A stretch of DNA of 64,000 nucleotides from Micromonospora coxensis. Its GTDB lineage: Bacteria; Actinomycetota; Actinomycetes; Mycobacteriales; Micromonosporaceae. The notes below the pieces were generated by a model, which saw only the letters and a program-made list of their open reading frames with translations, ran no database searches and was not told the origin of the DNA. Below are positions 49,947 to 61,810 of the stretch, piece by piece (positions within the stretch are counted from its first letter, which is position 1; each line of letters starts with the position of its first letter). The stretch spans positions 2,418,001 through 2,482,000 of the forward strand of contig NZ_LT607753.1 of NCBI RefSeq assembly GCF_900090295.1, written 5' to 3'. The position numbers and the translations under genes are program-made.

Positions 49947-50543
49947 TCAGCGCAGCAGCCGGCGGAGCCCGTCGAGCGCGCCGTCGAGGACCCGGATCGC
50001 GGTACGGAGCTGGTTGTCGGAGAGCCGCCCGGCCCGGACCAGCCCACCCACCTCGACCGCGAAGGCGGCCAGCCGCTTGTCGAACTCGGCCAGCAGCGGC
50101 GAGCCGGCGGCCGGGGCCGCACCCGGCGGCGGGGCGGGAGGCACCCCGCCGGCCCGCCGGGCTGCCCCGTGCAGGTCGCGCCTGAGGTGGCGCGCCGAGC
50201 CGCGTACCCCGGGCCGGATCTCCCCGGCGAGGGCGGTGAGGTCGCGCACCGAGGCGGTGATGTCGGCCTCCAGCGTGGCCAGCTCGCCGGCACGGTGGCG
50301 CAGCTCGGCACGGCCGGCCTCGGTGATCTCGTAGACCTTGCGGCCACCGGCCGCGGTGTGGGTGACCAGCCCTTCCACCTCCAGGCGTTGCAGCCGGGGG
50401 TAGATGGTGCCGGCGCTCGGCGCGTACCGGCCGAGGAAACGGTCCTCCAGCAGCCGGATCAGCTCGTAGCCGTGCCGGGGTCCGTCGCCGAGGAGCTTGA
50501 GCAGGTAGAGCCGGAGCCGCCCGTGACTGAACACGGCGGTCAC
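49947..50543 (-). CDS. PadR family transcriptional regulator
   Basis: A 198-residue regulator with a winged helix in residues 5-85 (LYLLKLLGDGPRHGYELIRLLE, SAGTIYPRLQRLEVEGLVT, GRKVYEITEAGRAEL) and a C-terminal helical dimerization part. A Pro/Ala-rich stretch (PPAPPPGAAPAAG) splits it, which is unusual. GTG 50543 has GGAGGAG about 6 nt upstream and overlaps the stop of the small upstream gene (GTGA). A palindrome at 50851 is a candidate operator. Confidence 0.9.
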   Translation of the reverse strand: MTAVFSHGRLRLYLLKLLGDGPRHGYELIRLLEDRFLGRYAPSAGTIYPRLQRLEVEGLVTHTAAGGRKVYEITEAGRAELRHRAGELATLEADITASVRDLTALAGEIRPGVRGSARHLRRDLHGAARRAGGVPPAPPPGAAPAAGSPLLAEFDKRLAAFAVEVGGLVRAGRLSDNQLRTAIRVLDGALDGLRRLLR

Positions 50544-50794
50544 GGCAGCTCCTCCAGGTCGACGGCCTGCGGGCGGGCGAGCGGCGCGAGGCCGCCCGAC
50601 GACGCCCTCGACCAGGGGAACCTCCGCTCCCGCCGGACGCCGGGCCGGCCGTCGCGGCGGGTGCCGAGCAGGGGTCGACGCGGGCCGTCGGTGGCGACCG
50701 CGTCGCGCCGGGCGCCGATCGGGTGGACGTCGCGCGCGGCGGCCGGCTCGGCCAGGGGGCGCCGTCGCGGGTCGTGGACGGTCGGACCGGTCAT
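50540..50794 (-). CDS. Small Arg/Pro-rich protein coupled to padR
   Basis: An 84-residue protein with no recognised domain, rich in Arg, Pro and Ala (RRRPLAEPAAARDVHPIGARRD, RRDGRPGVRRERRFPWSR). It looks disordered and highly basic. ATG 50794 has an excellent ribosome site (GGGGAGG, 5 nt), and its stop overlaps the padR start, so it is very probably translated. It may be a ligand-related or DNA-associated accessory protein; the function is unknown. Confidence 0.65.
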   Translation of the reverse strand: MTGPTVHDPRRRPLAEPAAARDVHPIGARRDAVATDGPRRPLLGTRRDGRPGVRRERRFPWSRASSGGLAPLARPQAVDLEELP

Positions 50795-50850
50795 GGCGAC
50801 CTCCCCGGGCAGGCGCGGCCGGGTGGCGCGCGACTCAGGAGGAGAGCCTA

Positions 50851-50866
50851 ACGCGATACATCGCGT
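50851..50866. promoter_or_regulatory. Candidate PadR operator
   Basis: ACGCGAT-AC-ATCGCGT is a palindrome with 7-bp arms, 57-72 nt upstream of the first gene of the padR operon. ATCGCG-containing palindromes are common PadR-type operators in actinomycetes. Minus-strand TAGGCT just downstream (50851-50846) could be the -10. Confidence 0.6.
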
Positions 50867-50959
50867 CACCGGCGGACCGCCGGCCTCAGGCGGCCCGGCC
50901 GAGCCCCTCCCCCACCCGGTCCGCCGGCTCGACCTCCGCCGAGCGGTACGCCATGTACG

Positions 50960-51892
50960 TCACCGGGCCCGGTTGACAGCCATACCGTTCCACCGAGCCC
51001 TCCTCACCCTCCCCGACGACACCGACGACGGCCGAGGCGGGTGGGGCGGGCGGGGCGCGCCGGCGCGGGCCGGGACCAGGTGCACCGCGGACTCGGCGGT
51101 CCGGGCCAGGGCGCGCCGGTCCGCGTCCCGGGCCGGGTGCAGCGCCGCCCCGACCCGTACGGTCAGCACCAGGTCCCGCGCGGCCAGCACCCGGCGCACC
51201 GAGGCCCAGAGCGTCTCGTCGCCGAGGAAGGCGGCGGCCGTGGTGGCCTCGCCGGTGGCGGCACAGCGGTAGGTCAGCCGCAGCGGCACGACGGGCGCAC
51301 CGGCGTCGACCGCCGCCTGGAAGGCCGCCGGCCGGAAGCCCCGCCCCGGCCGGCAGGCCCGCGACGGCGCCGTCCCGCACCAGGTCGTGCCCTCCGGGAA
51401 GACGGCCACCGGGTCGCCGCCGCGCAGCGCCGCGGCGACCCGGTCGACGGTCGCCGGCAGCTCGCGGGGGCGGGCCCGGTCGACGAAGAGGACGCCGGCC
51501 GCGCGGGCCAGCGCCCCCACCAGCGGCCACCGGCGGACCTCGGACTTCGCCAGCATCCGGGCCGGCGCCACCGCCAGCACCGCCGGCACGTCCAGCCAGG
51601 AGACGTGGTTGGCGACCAGCAGCGCGGGCCGCCGGGGCAGCCGGCCCCGCACCTCCAGCCGTACCCCGAGGACGCGGGCCGTCCCCCGCGCCCACCGGCG
51701 CGTCGCCGCCGCCCGCCCGGCCGCCGGCAGCACCGGCAGCAGGCCGGCCAGGACCGCCCCGGCCAGCAGCATCCCGAGTACGCCCAGCAGCCGGGCGACC
51801 CGCCACGGCGCCGGTGCGGTCGGCACCTCCCCGGCCCCGGGCAGGCACGCCGGACCGCAGCCGGAGACGGGCCGCCACAGCGGGGCGCTCAC
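50960..51892 (-). CDS. Lysophospholipid/lyso-ornithine-lipid acyltransferase, PlsC/OlsA-like
   Basis: A 310-residue membrane acyltransferase. A hydrophobic helix (LLGVLGMLLAGAVLAGLLPVL) precedes the PlsC domain with NHVSWLDVP (H-x4-D) and AVFPEGTTW (FPEG-T). GTG 51892 overlaps the stop of the upstream GNAT-type N-acyltransferase (GTGA). The order N-acyltransferase then O-acyltransferase is that of olsB-olsA, which make ornithine lipid from ornithine, hydroxyacyl-ACP and acyl-ACP. It is also close to ordinary AGP acyltransferases, so the pathway assignment is an inference. Confidence 0.85.
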   Translation of the reverse strand: MSAPLWRPVSGCGPACLPGAGEVPTAPAPWRVARLLGVLGMLLAGAVLAGLLPVLPAAGRAAATRRWARGTARVLGVRLEVRGRLPRRPALLVANHVSWLDVPAVLAVAPARMLAKSEVRRWPLVGALARAAGVLFVDRARPRELPATVDRVAAALRGGDPVAVFPEGTTWCGTAPSRACRPGRGFRPAAFQAAVDAGAPVVPLRLTYRCAATGEATTAAAFLGDETLWASVRRVLAARDLVLTVRVGAALHPARDADRRALARTAESAVHLVPARAGAPRPPHPPRPSSVSSGRVRRARWNGMAVNRAR

Positions 51893-52668
51893 CGCTGCTC
51901 CCCGCCCAGGAAGTGGCGCAGGTACCGGGGGTTCATCCGGTCCAGGGAGAACAGGACGTAGAAGTCGGCCACCCCGAAGTCCGGGTCGTACGCCGGCTCC
52001 CCGGCGATCCACGCCCCGAGCCGCAGGTACCCGCGCAGCAGCGGCGGGATCGCCGCCTGCCCGGCCGGCCCACCGGCGGCGGTGTCCGGGTGGGCCGCCA
52101 GCGGCTCGGCGAACCACGGGCGGCGGGGCCGGACCCGCAGCAGCGGCGGCGCGAGGTGCTTCGCCCGGACCAGCGCCCACGCCTCGGCGGCGGCCCGGCC
52201 CCCGTCGGCCACCGGCACCGAGGCGCAGCCGCCGAGCCAGCGGGAGCCGCGCAGGTGCAGGTAGCGGGTGATGCCCGCCCACATCAGGTTGATCACCGCG
52301 CCGGAGCGGTGGTCGGGGTGGACGCAGGAGCGCCCGGCCTCGACCAGCACGTCACGCAACGGGTCGAGGGCGGTCAGCTCGAACTCGCCCTCGGCGTACC
52401 GGCGGTCGACACGGCCCGGCGGCAGCAGCCGGTACGTCCCGACCACCGCCCCGGTGCGCTCCTCGCGGACGATCAGGTGGTCGCAGTGGGCGTCCAGGTC
52501 GTCGACGTCGAGTCCGCCCCCGGCCGGGTGCAGGGTGGCGCCGAGCTCGGTGGCGAAGACCTCGTGGCGCAGGCGTTGCGCGGCCGCGACCTGGGTCGGG
52601 TCGTCGGCGATCAGCAGGGTGTATCCGCTGGTCGTCAGGGGTGCGCCAGCGGCGTGCAGAACGGCCAT
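51889..52668 (-). CDS. GNAT-fold N-acyltransferase, OlsB-like (Acetyltransf_5)
   Basis: A 259-residue protein of the family that transfers 3-hydroxyacyl chains to the alpha-amine of ornithine or other amines. Conserved pieces are RLRHEVFATELGA, DAHCDHLIV, GTYRLLPPG, EAGRSCVHPDHRSGAVINLMW and, toward the end, DFGVADFYVLF. ATG 52668 (MAVLHAAGAPLTTSG) is chosen, with AGGA just upstream; ATG 52734 is an in-frame alternative. It is coupled to the PlsC-like gene and divergent from a hotdog-fold protein. Confidence 0.87.
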   Translation of the reverse strand: MAVLHAAGAPLTTSGYTLLIADDPTQVAAAQRLRHEVFATELGATLHPAGGGLDVDDLDAHCDHLIVREERTGAVVGTYRLLPPGRVDRRYAEGEFELTALDPLRDVLVEAGRSCVHPDHRSGAVINLMWAGITRYLHLRGSRWLGGCASVPVADGGRAAAEAWALVRAKHLAPPLLRVRPRRPWFAEPLAAHPDTAAGGPAGQAAIPPLLRGYLRLGAWIAGEPAYDPDFGVADFYVLFSLDRMNPRYLRHFLGGEQR

Positions 52669-52819
52669 GGGTCCTGTGTAGGGGTCCGGGGTTGCCGCCT
52701 GCCCGGTGATCGGTGTCGATCCGGTGAACGCCATCCGGCCGTCCCCTGCCGGCGGCGGCCCGCCGGCGTGCGAGGCTGCCCGGGACCCGGCGACGAGGCC
52801 GGACGCAGGGAGGTACCCG

Positions 52820-53491
52820 ATGATCATCGAGTCCCGGTTCAACGGACCGCCCGGTTCGGGCAACGGCGGGTGGAGCGCCGGGGTGTTCGCGACCGCGTAC
52901 GGCGGCAACCGGCCGGTCGAGGTGACGCTGCGCCGCCCGCCGCCGCTGGACACCCCGCTGGCCCTGGCCGACGGCGACGTCCTGGACCCGGACGGACGGC
53001 TCGTCGCCCGGGTCGACCCGACCGACGACCTGCCCCCGGCGGTGCCCGGCGTGGACGCGGCGACGGCGCGGGCCGCCTCGGCCCGGTACCCCGGTCTGGT
53101 CGACCATCCCTTCCCCGGCTGCTACGTCTGCGGCCCGGACCGGGTGGACGGTCTGCGGATCTTCCCCGGCCGGCTGCCCGACGGCCGGACCGCCGCGCCG
53201 TTCCGGGCCCCGGAGCGGGTCGTGGCGGCGACGGTCTGGGCCGCGCTGGACTGCCCCGGCGGCTGGGCGGTCATCGCCCCGGGCCGGCCGTACGTCCTGG
53301 GCCGGATCGCCGTGCTGCTCGACGCGCTGCCCGAGCCGGGCGACGAGTGCGTGGTGACCGGCGCGACGGTCGGCGGCGAGGGGCGCAAGGCGTACGTGCG
53401 CACCAGCCTGTACGGGCCGACCGGCGCGCTGCTCGGGCGGGCCCGGGCCACCTGGGTCGCGCTGCCGCCGGAGCCCGCGTCTCGTCCCTGA
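52820..53491 (+). CDS. Hotdog-fold thioesterase-like protein
   Basis: A 223-residue protein. FNGPPGSGNGGWSAGVFA is the N-terminal hotdog helix region with the N-G-G motif, PFPGCYVCGPDRVDGLRIFPG contains a C-x-x-C typical of a subfamily of Actinobacteria, and the C-terminal strands are RKAYVRTSLYGPTGALLGRARATW. It may hydrolyse or bind acyl-CoA/ACP. ATG 52820 is preceded by AGGGAGG. It is divergent from the OlsB-like gene, a lipid context. Confidence 0.75.
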   Translation: MIIESRFNGPPGSGNGGWSAGVFATAYGGNRPVEVTLRRPPPLDTPLALADGDVLDPDGRLVARVDPTDDLPPAVPGVDAATARAASARYPGLVDHPFPGCYVCGPDRVDGLRIFPGRLPDGRTAAPFRAPERVVAATVWAALDCPGGWAVIAPGRPYVLGRIAVLLDALPEPGDECVVTGATVGGEGRKAYVRTSLYGPTGALLGRARATWVALPPEPASRP

Positions 53492-53499
53492 GGATGACC

Positions 53500-53517
53500 C
53501 CCTCCTGCCCGGGAGGG
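53500..53517. terminator. Short hairpin after the hotdog gene
   Basis: CCCTCC (53500-53505) pairs with GGAGGG (53512-53517) around a 6-nt loop, 8 nt after the stop. The stem is only 6 bp, so it is a weak candidate. TTGACC at 53552 and TTGACA at 53562 beyond it may be -35 elements of the ABC operon. Confidence 0.45.
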
Positions 53518-53640
53518 AGACCGGAATGGCGAGCGGGTCTGATGGCGAAGGTTGACCACTCTTGACAGGCTGGGCCCGGCGCCTCCGCAACGGCGCCGTA
53601 CGCCGCGGCGCACCACGCGCCGCCGCACGGGAGGAGAACG

Positions 53641-54573
53641 ATGTCCGACGGGCAGTGGAGCCCCAGCACCGGCCAGATCGTCGTGTCCGGACTGACCAAG
53701 GAATACAAGAACGTCCGGGCGGTCGACAACCTGTCCTTCACGGTGGAACCGGGGCGGGTGACCGGCTTCCTCGGCCCGAACGGCGCCGGCAAGACCACCA
53801 CCCTGCGCATGCTGCTGAACCTGGTGACCCCGACCAGTGGCACGGCGACCATCGGCGGCCGGCGGTACGCCGACCTGACCGACCCGCTGCGGCACGTCGG
53901 CGCGGTCCTGGAGGCGTCCAGCGCGCACAAGGGCCGCACCGGCATCAACCACCTGCGGGTGATCTGCGCGGCGGCCGGGCTGCCGAGGCAGCGGGCCGAC
54001 GAGGCGCTGGCCCTGGTCGGGCTGACCCCGGCCGCCAAGCGCAAGTTCAAGGGGTACTCCCTGGGCATGAAGCAGCGCCTCGGCATCGCCGCCGCGATGC
54101 TGGGTGACCCCCGGGTGCTGATCCTCGACGAGCCGGCCAACGGCCTGGACCCCGAGGGCATCCGGTGGATGCGCGGCTTCCTCAAGAGCCTCGCCCACGA
54201 GGGCCGGACGATCCTGGTCTCCAGCCACCTGCTCTCCGAGATGCAGCTGCTCGCCGACGACGTGGTGATCATCGCCGCCGGCCAGCTCGTCCGGCAGGGC
54301 CCGGTGGAGCAGGTGATCGGCTCGATGGCCCAGGGCCAGCGGGTCCGGGTCCGGACCCCGAATGCCGAGGAGCTGACCACCGCCCTGAAGGCGCAGTCGG
54401 CCACCGTGGCCGTCGACGAGCACGGCGTCCTGCTGGTCGACGGGGTGGACGCGGCGACGGTCGGCCGGACCGCGCTGGCCGCCGGCGTGGAACTGCACGA
54501 ACTCACCACCGAACGACCCGACCTGGAACGGGTCTTCCTGGAGCTGACGGCCGGGAAGGCGGGCATCCGATGA
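53641..54573 (+). CDS. ABC transporter ATP-binding protein
   Basis: A 310-residue ATPase with Walker A GPNGAGKT (45-52), signature YSLGMKQRLGIAAAM, Walker B RVLILDEPANGLDP and the H-loop SSHLLSE. A C-terminal extension of about 90 residues resembles the DUF4162 accessory domain of drug and bacitracin-type exporters. The ATG has GGAGGAGAA 4-6 nt upstream. Its stop overlaps the permease start in ATGA. Confidence 0.95.
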   Translation: MSDGQWSPSTGQIVVSGLTKEYKNVRAVDNLSFTVEPGRVTGFLGPNGAGKTTTLRMLLNLVTPTSGTATIGGRRYADLTDPLRHVGAVLEASSAHKGRTGINHLRVICAAAGLPRQRADEALALVGLTPAAKRKFKGYSLGMKQRLGIAAAMLGDPRVLILDEPANGLDPEGIRWMRGFLKSLAHEGRTILVSSHLLSEMQLLADDVVIIAAGQLVRQGPVEQVIGSMAQGQRVRVRTPNAEELTTALKAQSATVAVDEHGVLLVDGVDAATVGRTALAAGVELHELTTERPDLERVFLELTAGKAGIR

Positions 54574-55394
54574 ACCTGGTTCGATCCGAACTGCTGAAGA
54601 TCCGCACCACCAACACCTGGTGGATCTTCGCGCTGATCATGCTGCCGCTGTGGGCACTCACCCTCGGGATCAACTGGTTGCAGACCGACGCGCTGGCCGC
54701 CGGCAGCATGGAGGGCGTGCCGCCGGAGCAGGTCGACCAGGTCCGGGCGTTGATGGACCAGGACGCCCTGGCGGCCAACCTCTACACCAACGGGCAGCTC
54801 TTCGGCCTGCTCATCGTGATGCTGCTCGGCGTCGTCGTGGTCACCAGCGAGTTCTTCCACCAGACGGTGACCACCACCTTCCTCACCGCGCCGCACCGCA
54901 CCGCGGTGATGGCGGCGAAGCTGGTCGCCGCCGCCGTGCTGGGGCTGGTTTTCTGGGTGCTCTTCACGCTGCTCAACATCCCCGCCGGGGCGGCGATCCT
55001 GGGCACCGTGGACGTCGGGTCGCAGCTGGGCAGCAGCGCGGTCTGGCGGGCGATCGCGCTCAACGGCCTGGCGTACCTGCTCTGGGCGATCCTCGGCGTC
55101 GGCCTCGGGGTGCTGATCCGCAGCCAGATCGGCGCCACGGTGACCGGCATCCTGCTCTACCTGGGCGGGACGATCGGCGCCATCACGGTGCTCAGCCTGC
55201 TGGCCGCCCGGTTCGGCGAGTGGATCAACAAGCTCCAGCTGCTGGTGCCGTCGCTGGCGTCGAGTCTGATGGTCAGCGGGGCGGACATCCCCGGCAACCC
55301 GCCCCGCTGGGCGGGCGCGGCGGTGCTGATCGGGTACGCGGCGGTGGCCGGCGCGATCGGCGTGCTGACCATCCGGCGGCGCGACATCTCCTGA
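54570..55394 (+). CDS. ABC-2 type transporter permease
   Basis: A 274-residue membrane protein with six predicted helices of the ABC-2 type: NTWWIFALIMLPLWALTLG, the FGLLIVMLLGVVVVTSEFF pair, VAAAVLGLVFWVLFTLL, AIALNGLAYLLWAILGVGLGV and others, ending in a cytoplasmic RRRDIS. It starts at ATG 54570 inside the ATPase stop. With the ATPase it forms a probable exporter of unknown substrate. A strong terminator follows. Confidence 0.93.
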   Translation: MNLVRSELLKIRTTNTWWIFALIMLPLWALTLGINWLQTDALAAGSMEGVPPEQVDQVRALMDQDALAANLYTNGQLFGLLIVMLLGVVVVTSEFFHQTVTTTFLTAPHRTAVMAAKLVAAAVLGLVFWVLFTLLNIPAGAAILGTVDVGSQLGSSAVWRAIALNGLAYLLWAILGVGLGVLIRSQIGATVTGILLYLGGTIGAITVLSLLAARFGEWINKLQLLVPSLASSLMVSGADIPGNPPRWAGAAVLIGYAAVAGAIGVLTIRRRDIS

Positions 55395-55410
55395 CGCGCG
55401 CCCTCGGCAC

Positions 55411-55452
55411 ACGACCCCGGACGGTGACCCGCGTGTCACCGTCCGGGGTCGT
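55411..55452. terminator. 18-bp-stem terminator of the ABC operon
   Basis: A perfect 18-bp stem (55411-55428 with 55435-55452, ACGACCCCGGACGGTGAC and its complement) has a 6-nt loop, 16 nt after the permease stop. Confidence 0.85.
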
Positions 55453-55537
55453 GCCGTCTAGCAGGAATCAACGGGACACGCAGCGTTTGCCGAACTTCTG
55501 GCATCTTCTGTGAAACGGACCACCCGTCGGAGGCGGA

Positions 55538-55567
55538 AATGCCTGCGGCATTCGCACGGCGTAGCCT
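55538..55567 (+). promoter_or_regulatory. Operator-like palindrome and -10 of kgd
   Basis: AATGCC-TGC-GGCATT (55538-55552) is a 15-nt palindrome placed near the -35, and TAGCCT at 55562-55567 fits a -10, about 85 nt upstream of the start. The gap 55395-55650 holds only this and the terminator. Confidence 0.45.
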
Positions 55568-55650
55568 GGGACCGTCCTCCGTGCGCCCACATCCGGGCGC
55601 GGAGGCCAACGCGAGACATTCAACCCGGGTGAAAGAGGCGATCAGCGGCC

Positions 55651-59382
<3,732 letters not shown>

Positions 59383-59399
59383 CCTGACCGCACCGCGAT

Positions 59400-59436
59400 C
59401 CGGGGCAGCGCCGTCCACGTGACGGCCCTGCCCCGG
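59400..59436. terminator. Interrupted hairpin after kgd
   Basis: CCGGGGCAG (59400-59408) pairs with CTGCCCCGG (59428-59436), and CCGTC with GACGG inside it, 17 nt after the kgd stop. It may terminate or attenuate before the DUF6104 gene. Confidence 0.55.
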
Positions 59437-59468
59437 TCCGCGTCGCGGCCCTTCGCGAGAGGAACACC

Positions 59469-59648
59469 GTGTACTTCACCGACCGTGGCATCGAGGAACT
59501 GGTCGAGCGCCGGGGCGAGGAGCAGGTCAGCGTCGAGTGGCTGGCCGAGCGCCTGCGCGACTTCGTCGACCTCAACCCGGAGTTCGAGACGCCGATCGAG
59601 CGCTTCGCCACCTGGCTCGCCCGCCTCGACGACGAGGACGAGGAGTAG
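59469..59648 (+). CDS. DUF6104 family small protein
   Basis: A 59-residue acidic protein (MYFTDRGIEELVERRGEEQV at the N-terminus, DDEDEE at the end). It is well conserved immediately downstream of kgd/sucA in streptomycetes and relatives, which suggests a role with the 2-oxoglutarate dehydrogenase complex or simply co-expression; function unknown. The GTG start 59469 has AGAGGAA 4-5 nt upstream. It ends in TAG at 59646-59648. Confidence 0.88.
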   Translation: MYFTDRGIEELVERRGEEQVSVEWLAERLRDFVDLNPEFETPIERFATWLARLDDEDEE

Positions 59649-59734
59649 CGGCCACCGCCCCGCATGATCAACGGCCCGGGTCCGCGGGACGAAGGTCCCG
59701 GGCGGACCGGCCGGTGATCTCCTAGGGTGGGGTG

Positions 59735-61810
59735 GTGGCCCGCAGCGTCTACCTGACCAGCGTGGGGTCCGGCGGGGGTAAGTCGACCATCGCCCTCGGC
59801 CTCGCGGAACTCCTCTCCCGACAGGTCGAGCGGATCGGCGTGTTCCGGCCGCTCGTCACCGGCGCGGAACCCGACCCGATCCTCGCCCTGCTCACCGACC
59901 GTTACCGGATCGACCTGCCGCAGGACGCCCTGACCGGCGCCACCTACGCCGAGGCGAGCGCGCTGGTCGCCGACGGCCGCCGGGAGGAGCTGATCTCCCG
60001 GATCGTCGAGCGGTACCGCGACCTCGAACGGCGCTGCCCGGCGGTGGTCGTGGTGGGCAGCGACTTCACCGACGGCGGGGAGGGCGCGGGCCCCCGGGAA
60101 CTGGCCTTCAACGCCCGGCTCGCCACCGAGTTCGGCAGCGTGGTGGTGCCGGTGCTCGACGGCTTCGGGCAGTCGCCGGAGACGGTCGCGGCGGCGGCGC
60201 GCGGGGCGTACCACGACCTCGACGACCTGGGCGCGACGGTGCTGGCGGTGATCGCCAACCGGGTCGCCGGGCCGATGACGCTGCCCGAGCTGCCCGTCCC
60301 CGCGTACGCCATCCCGGAGGTGCCGGCCGTGTCGGCGCCGACGGTGGCCGAGGTGGCGACGGCGCTCGGCGCCACCCTGCTGGCCGGGGACGACGCCGCG
60401 CTCGGCCGGGACGTGCTCGACTACGTGGTCGGCGCGGCGCACGTGCCGACCCTGCTCGGCCACCTGACCGAGGGCGCGCTGGTGATCACCCCCGGCGACC
60501 GGGCGGACCTGCTGGTCGCGGCGAGCGCCGCGCACGTCGCCGGGCAGGTCTCCGTGGCCGGCGTGGTGCTCACCCTCGGCGAGCAGCCCGACCCCCGCGC
60601 GATGCGGCTGGTCGACGGGCTCAACACCGGTCTCGCCGTGCTCTCGGTGACCAGCGACAGCTACGACACGGTGGCCGCGTCCAGCCGGATCGAGGGCCGG
60701 CCCAGCCCGGCCAACCCGCGCAAGGTCGAGGCGGCTCTCGGCGCGTTCGAGCGGTGCGTGGACACCGTCGACCTGGCCCGCCGGCTGCGGGTCACCCGCT
60801 CCGCCCGGGTCACCCCGCTGATGTTCGAGTACGACCTGATCGACCGGGCCCGGGCCACCCGCCGGCGGCTGGTGCTGCCGGAGGGGACCGAGGAGCGCAT
60901 CCTGCGGGCGGCGGAGATCCTGCTCCGCCGGGGCGTGGCCGACCTGACCCTGCTCGGCCGCCCCGACGACGTCGCCCGCCGGATCCGGGAACTCGGCATC
61001 GACGTCACCGGCGCGGACGTGGTGGACCCGATCACCAGCCCGTGGCGCGACGAGTTCGCCGAGGAGTACGCGAAGCTGCGCGCCCACCGGGGCCTCACCG
61101 TGGATCTGGCGCACGACATCGTGGCCCAGCCCAACTACTTCGGCACGATGATGGTGGCGACCGGGCACGCCGACGGCATGGTCTCCGGGGCCACCCACAC
61201 CACCGCGGCCACCATCCGCCCCGCCTTCGAGATCATCCGGACCGTGCCGGGGGTCTCGGTGGCCTCCAGCGTCTTCTTCATGCTGCTGGCCGACCGGGTG
61301 CTGGTCTACGGCGACTGCGCGGTCAACCCCGACCCGGACGCCGCCCAGCTCGCCGACATCGCCATCTCCTCGGCCGACACCGCCGCCCGGTTCGGCATCG
61401 AGCCCCGGGTGGCGATGCTGTCGTACTCGACCGGCGACTCGGGGTTCGGCGCGGACGTGGAGAAGGTCGCGGCGGCCACCAAGCTGGTCCGCGAGCGTCG
61501 GCCGGACCTGCTGGTCGAGGGCCCGATCCAGTACGACGCGGCGATCGACCCGCAGGTCGCGGCGACGAAGCTGCCCGACAGCCCGGTGGCGGGGCGGGCG
61601 ACGGTCTTCATCTTCCCGGACCTGAACACCGGCAACAACACGTACAAGGCGGTGCAGCGCTCGGCGGGGGCGGTGGCGGTCGGCCCGGTGATGCAGGGCC
61701 TGCGCCGGCCGGTGAACGACCTGTCCCGGGGCGCGACCGTCGCCGACATCGTGAACACGGTGGCGATCACCGCCATCCAGGCGGCCGGATCGCCGGAGGA
61801 GGGCTCGTGA
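59735..61810 (+). CDS. pta: Phosphate acetyltransferase (long form)
   Basis: A 691-residue enzyme. Residues 1-225 are a BioD-like P-loop domain (SVGSGGGKSTIALGLAEL), about 225-330 a DRTGG regulatory domain (LVITPGDRADLLVAASAAH), and about 365-690 the catalytic PTA domain (VLPEGTEERIL, SGATHTTAATIRPAF, FIFPDLNTGNNTYKAVQRS). It interconverts acetyl-CoA and acetyl phosphate. GTG 59735 is preferred to the adjacent GTG 59732; AGGG lies 7 nt before it. The stop overlaps the ackA start in GTGA. Confidence 0.95.
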   Translation: MARSVYLTSVGSGGGKSTIALGLAELLSRQVERIGVFRPLVTGAEPDPILALLTDRYRIDLPQDALTGATYAEASALVADGRREELISRIVERYRDLERRCPAVVVVGSDFTDGGEGAGPRELAFNARLATEFGSVVVPVLDGFGQSPETVAAAARGAYHDLDDLGATVLAVIANRVAGPMTLPELPVPAYAIPEVPAVSAPTVAEVATALGATLLAGDDAALGRDVLDYVVGAAHVPTLLGHLTEGALVITPGDRADLLVAASAAHVAGQVSVAGVVLTLGEQPDPRAMRLVDGLNTGLAVLSVTSDSYDTVAASSRIEGRPSPANPRKVEAALGAFERCVDTVDLARRLRVTRSARVTPLMFEYDLIDRARATRRRLVLPEGTEERILRAAEILLRRGVADLTLLGRPDDVARRIRELGIDVTGADVVDPITSPWRDEFAEEYAKLRAHRGLTVDLAHDIVAQPNYFGTMMVATGHADGMVSGATHTTAATIRPAFEIIRTVPGVSVASSVFFMLLADRVLVYGDCAVNPDPDAAQLADIAISSADTAARFGIEPRVAMLSYSTGDSGFGADVEKVAAATKLVRERRPDLLVEGPIQYDAAIDPQVAATKLPDSPVAGRATVFIFPDLNTGNNTYKAVQRSAGAVAVGPVMQGLRRPVNDLSRGATVADIVNTVAITAIQAAGSPEEGS

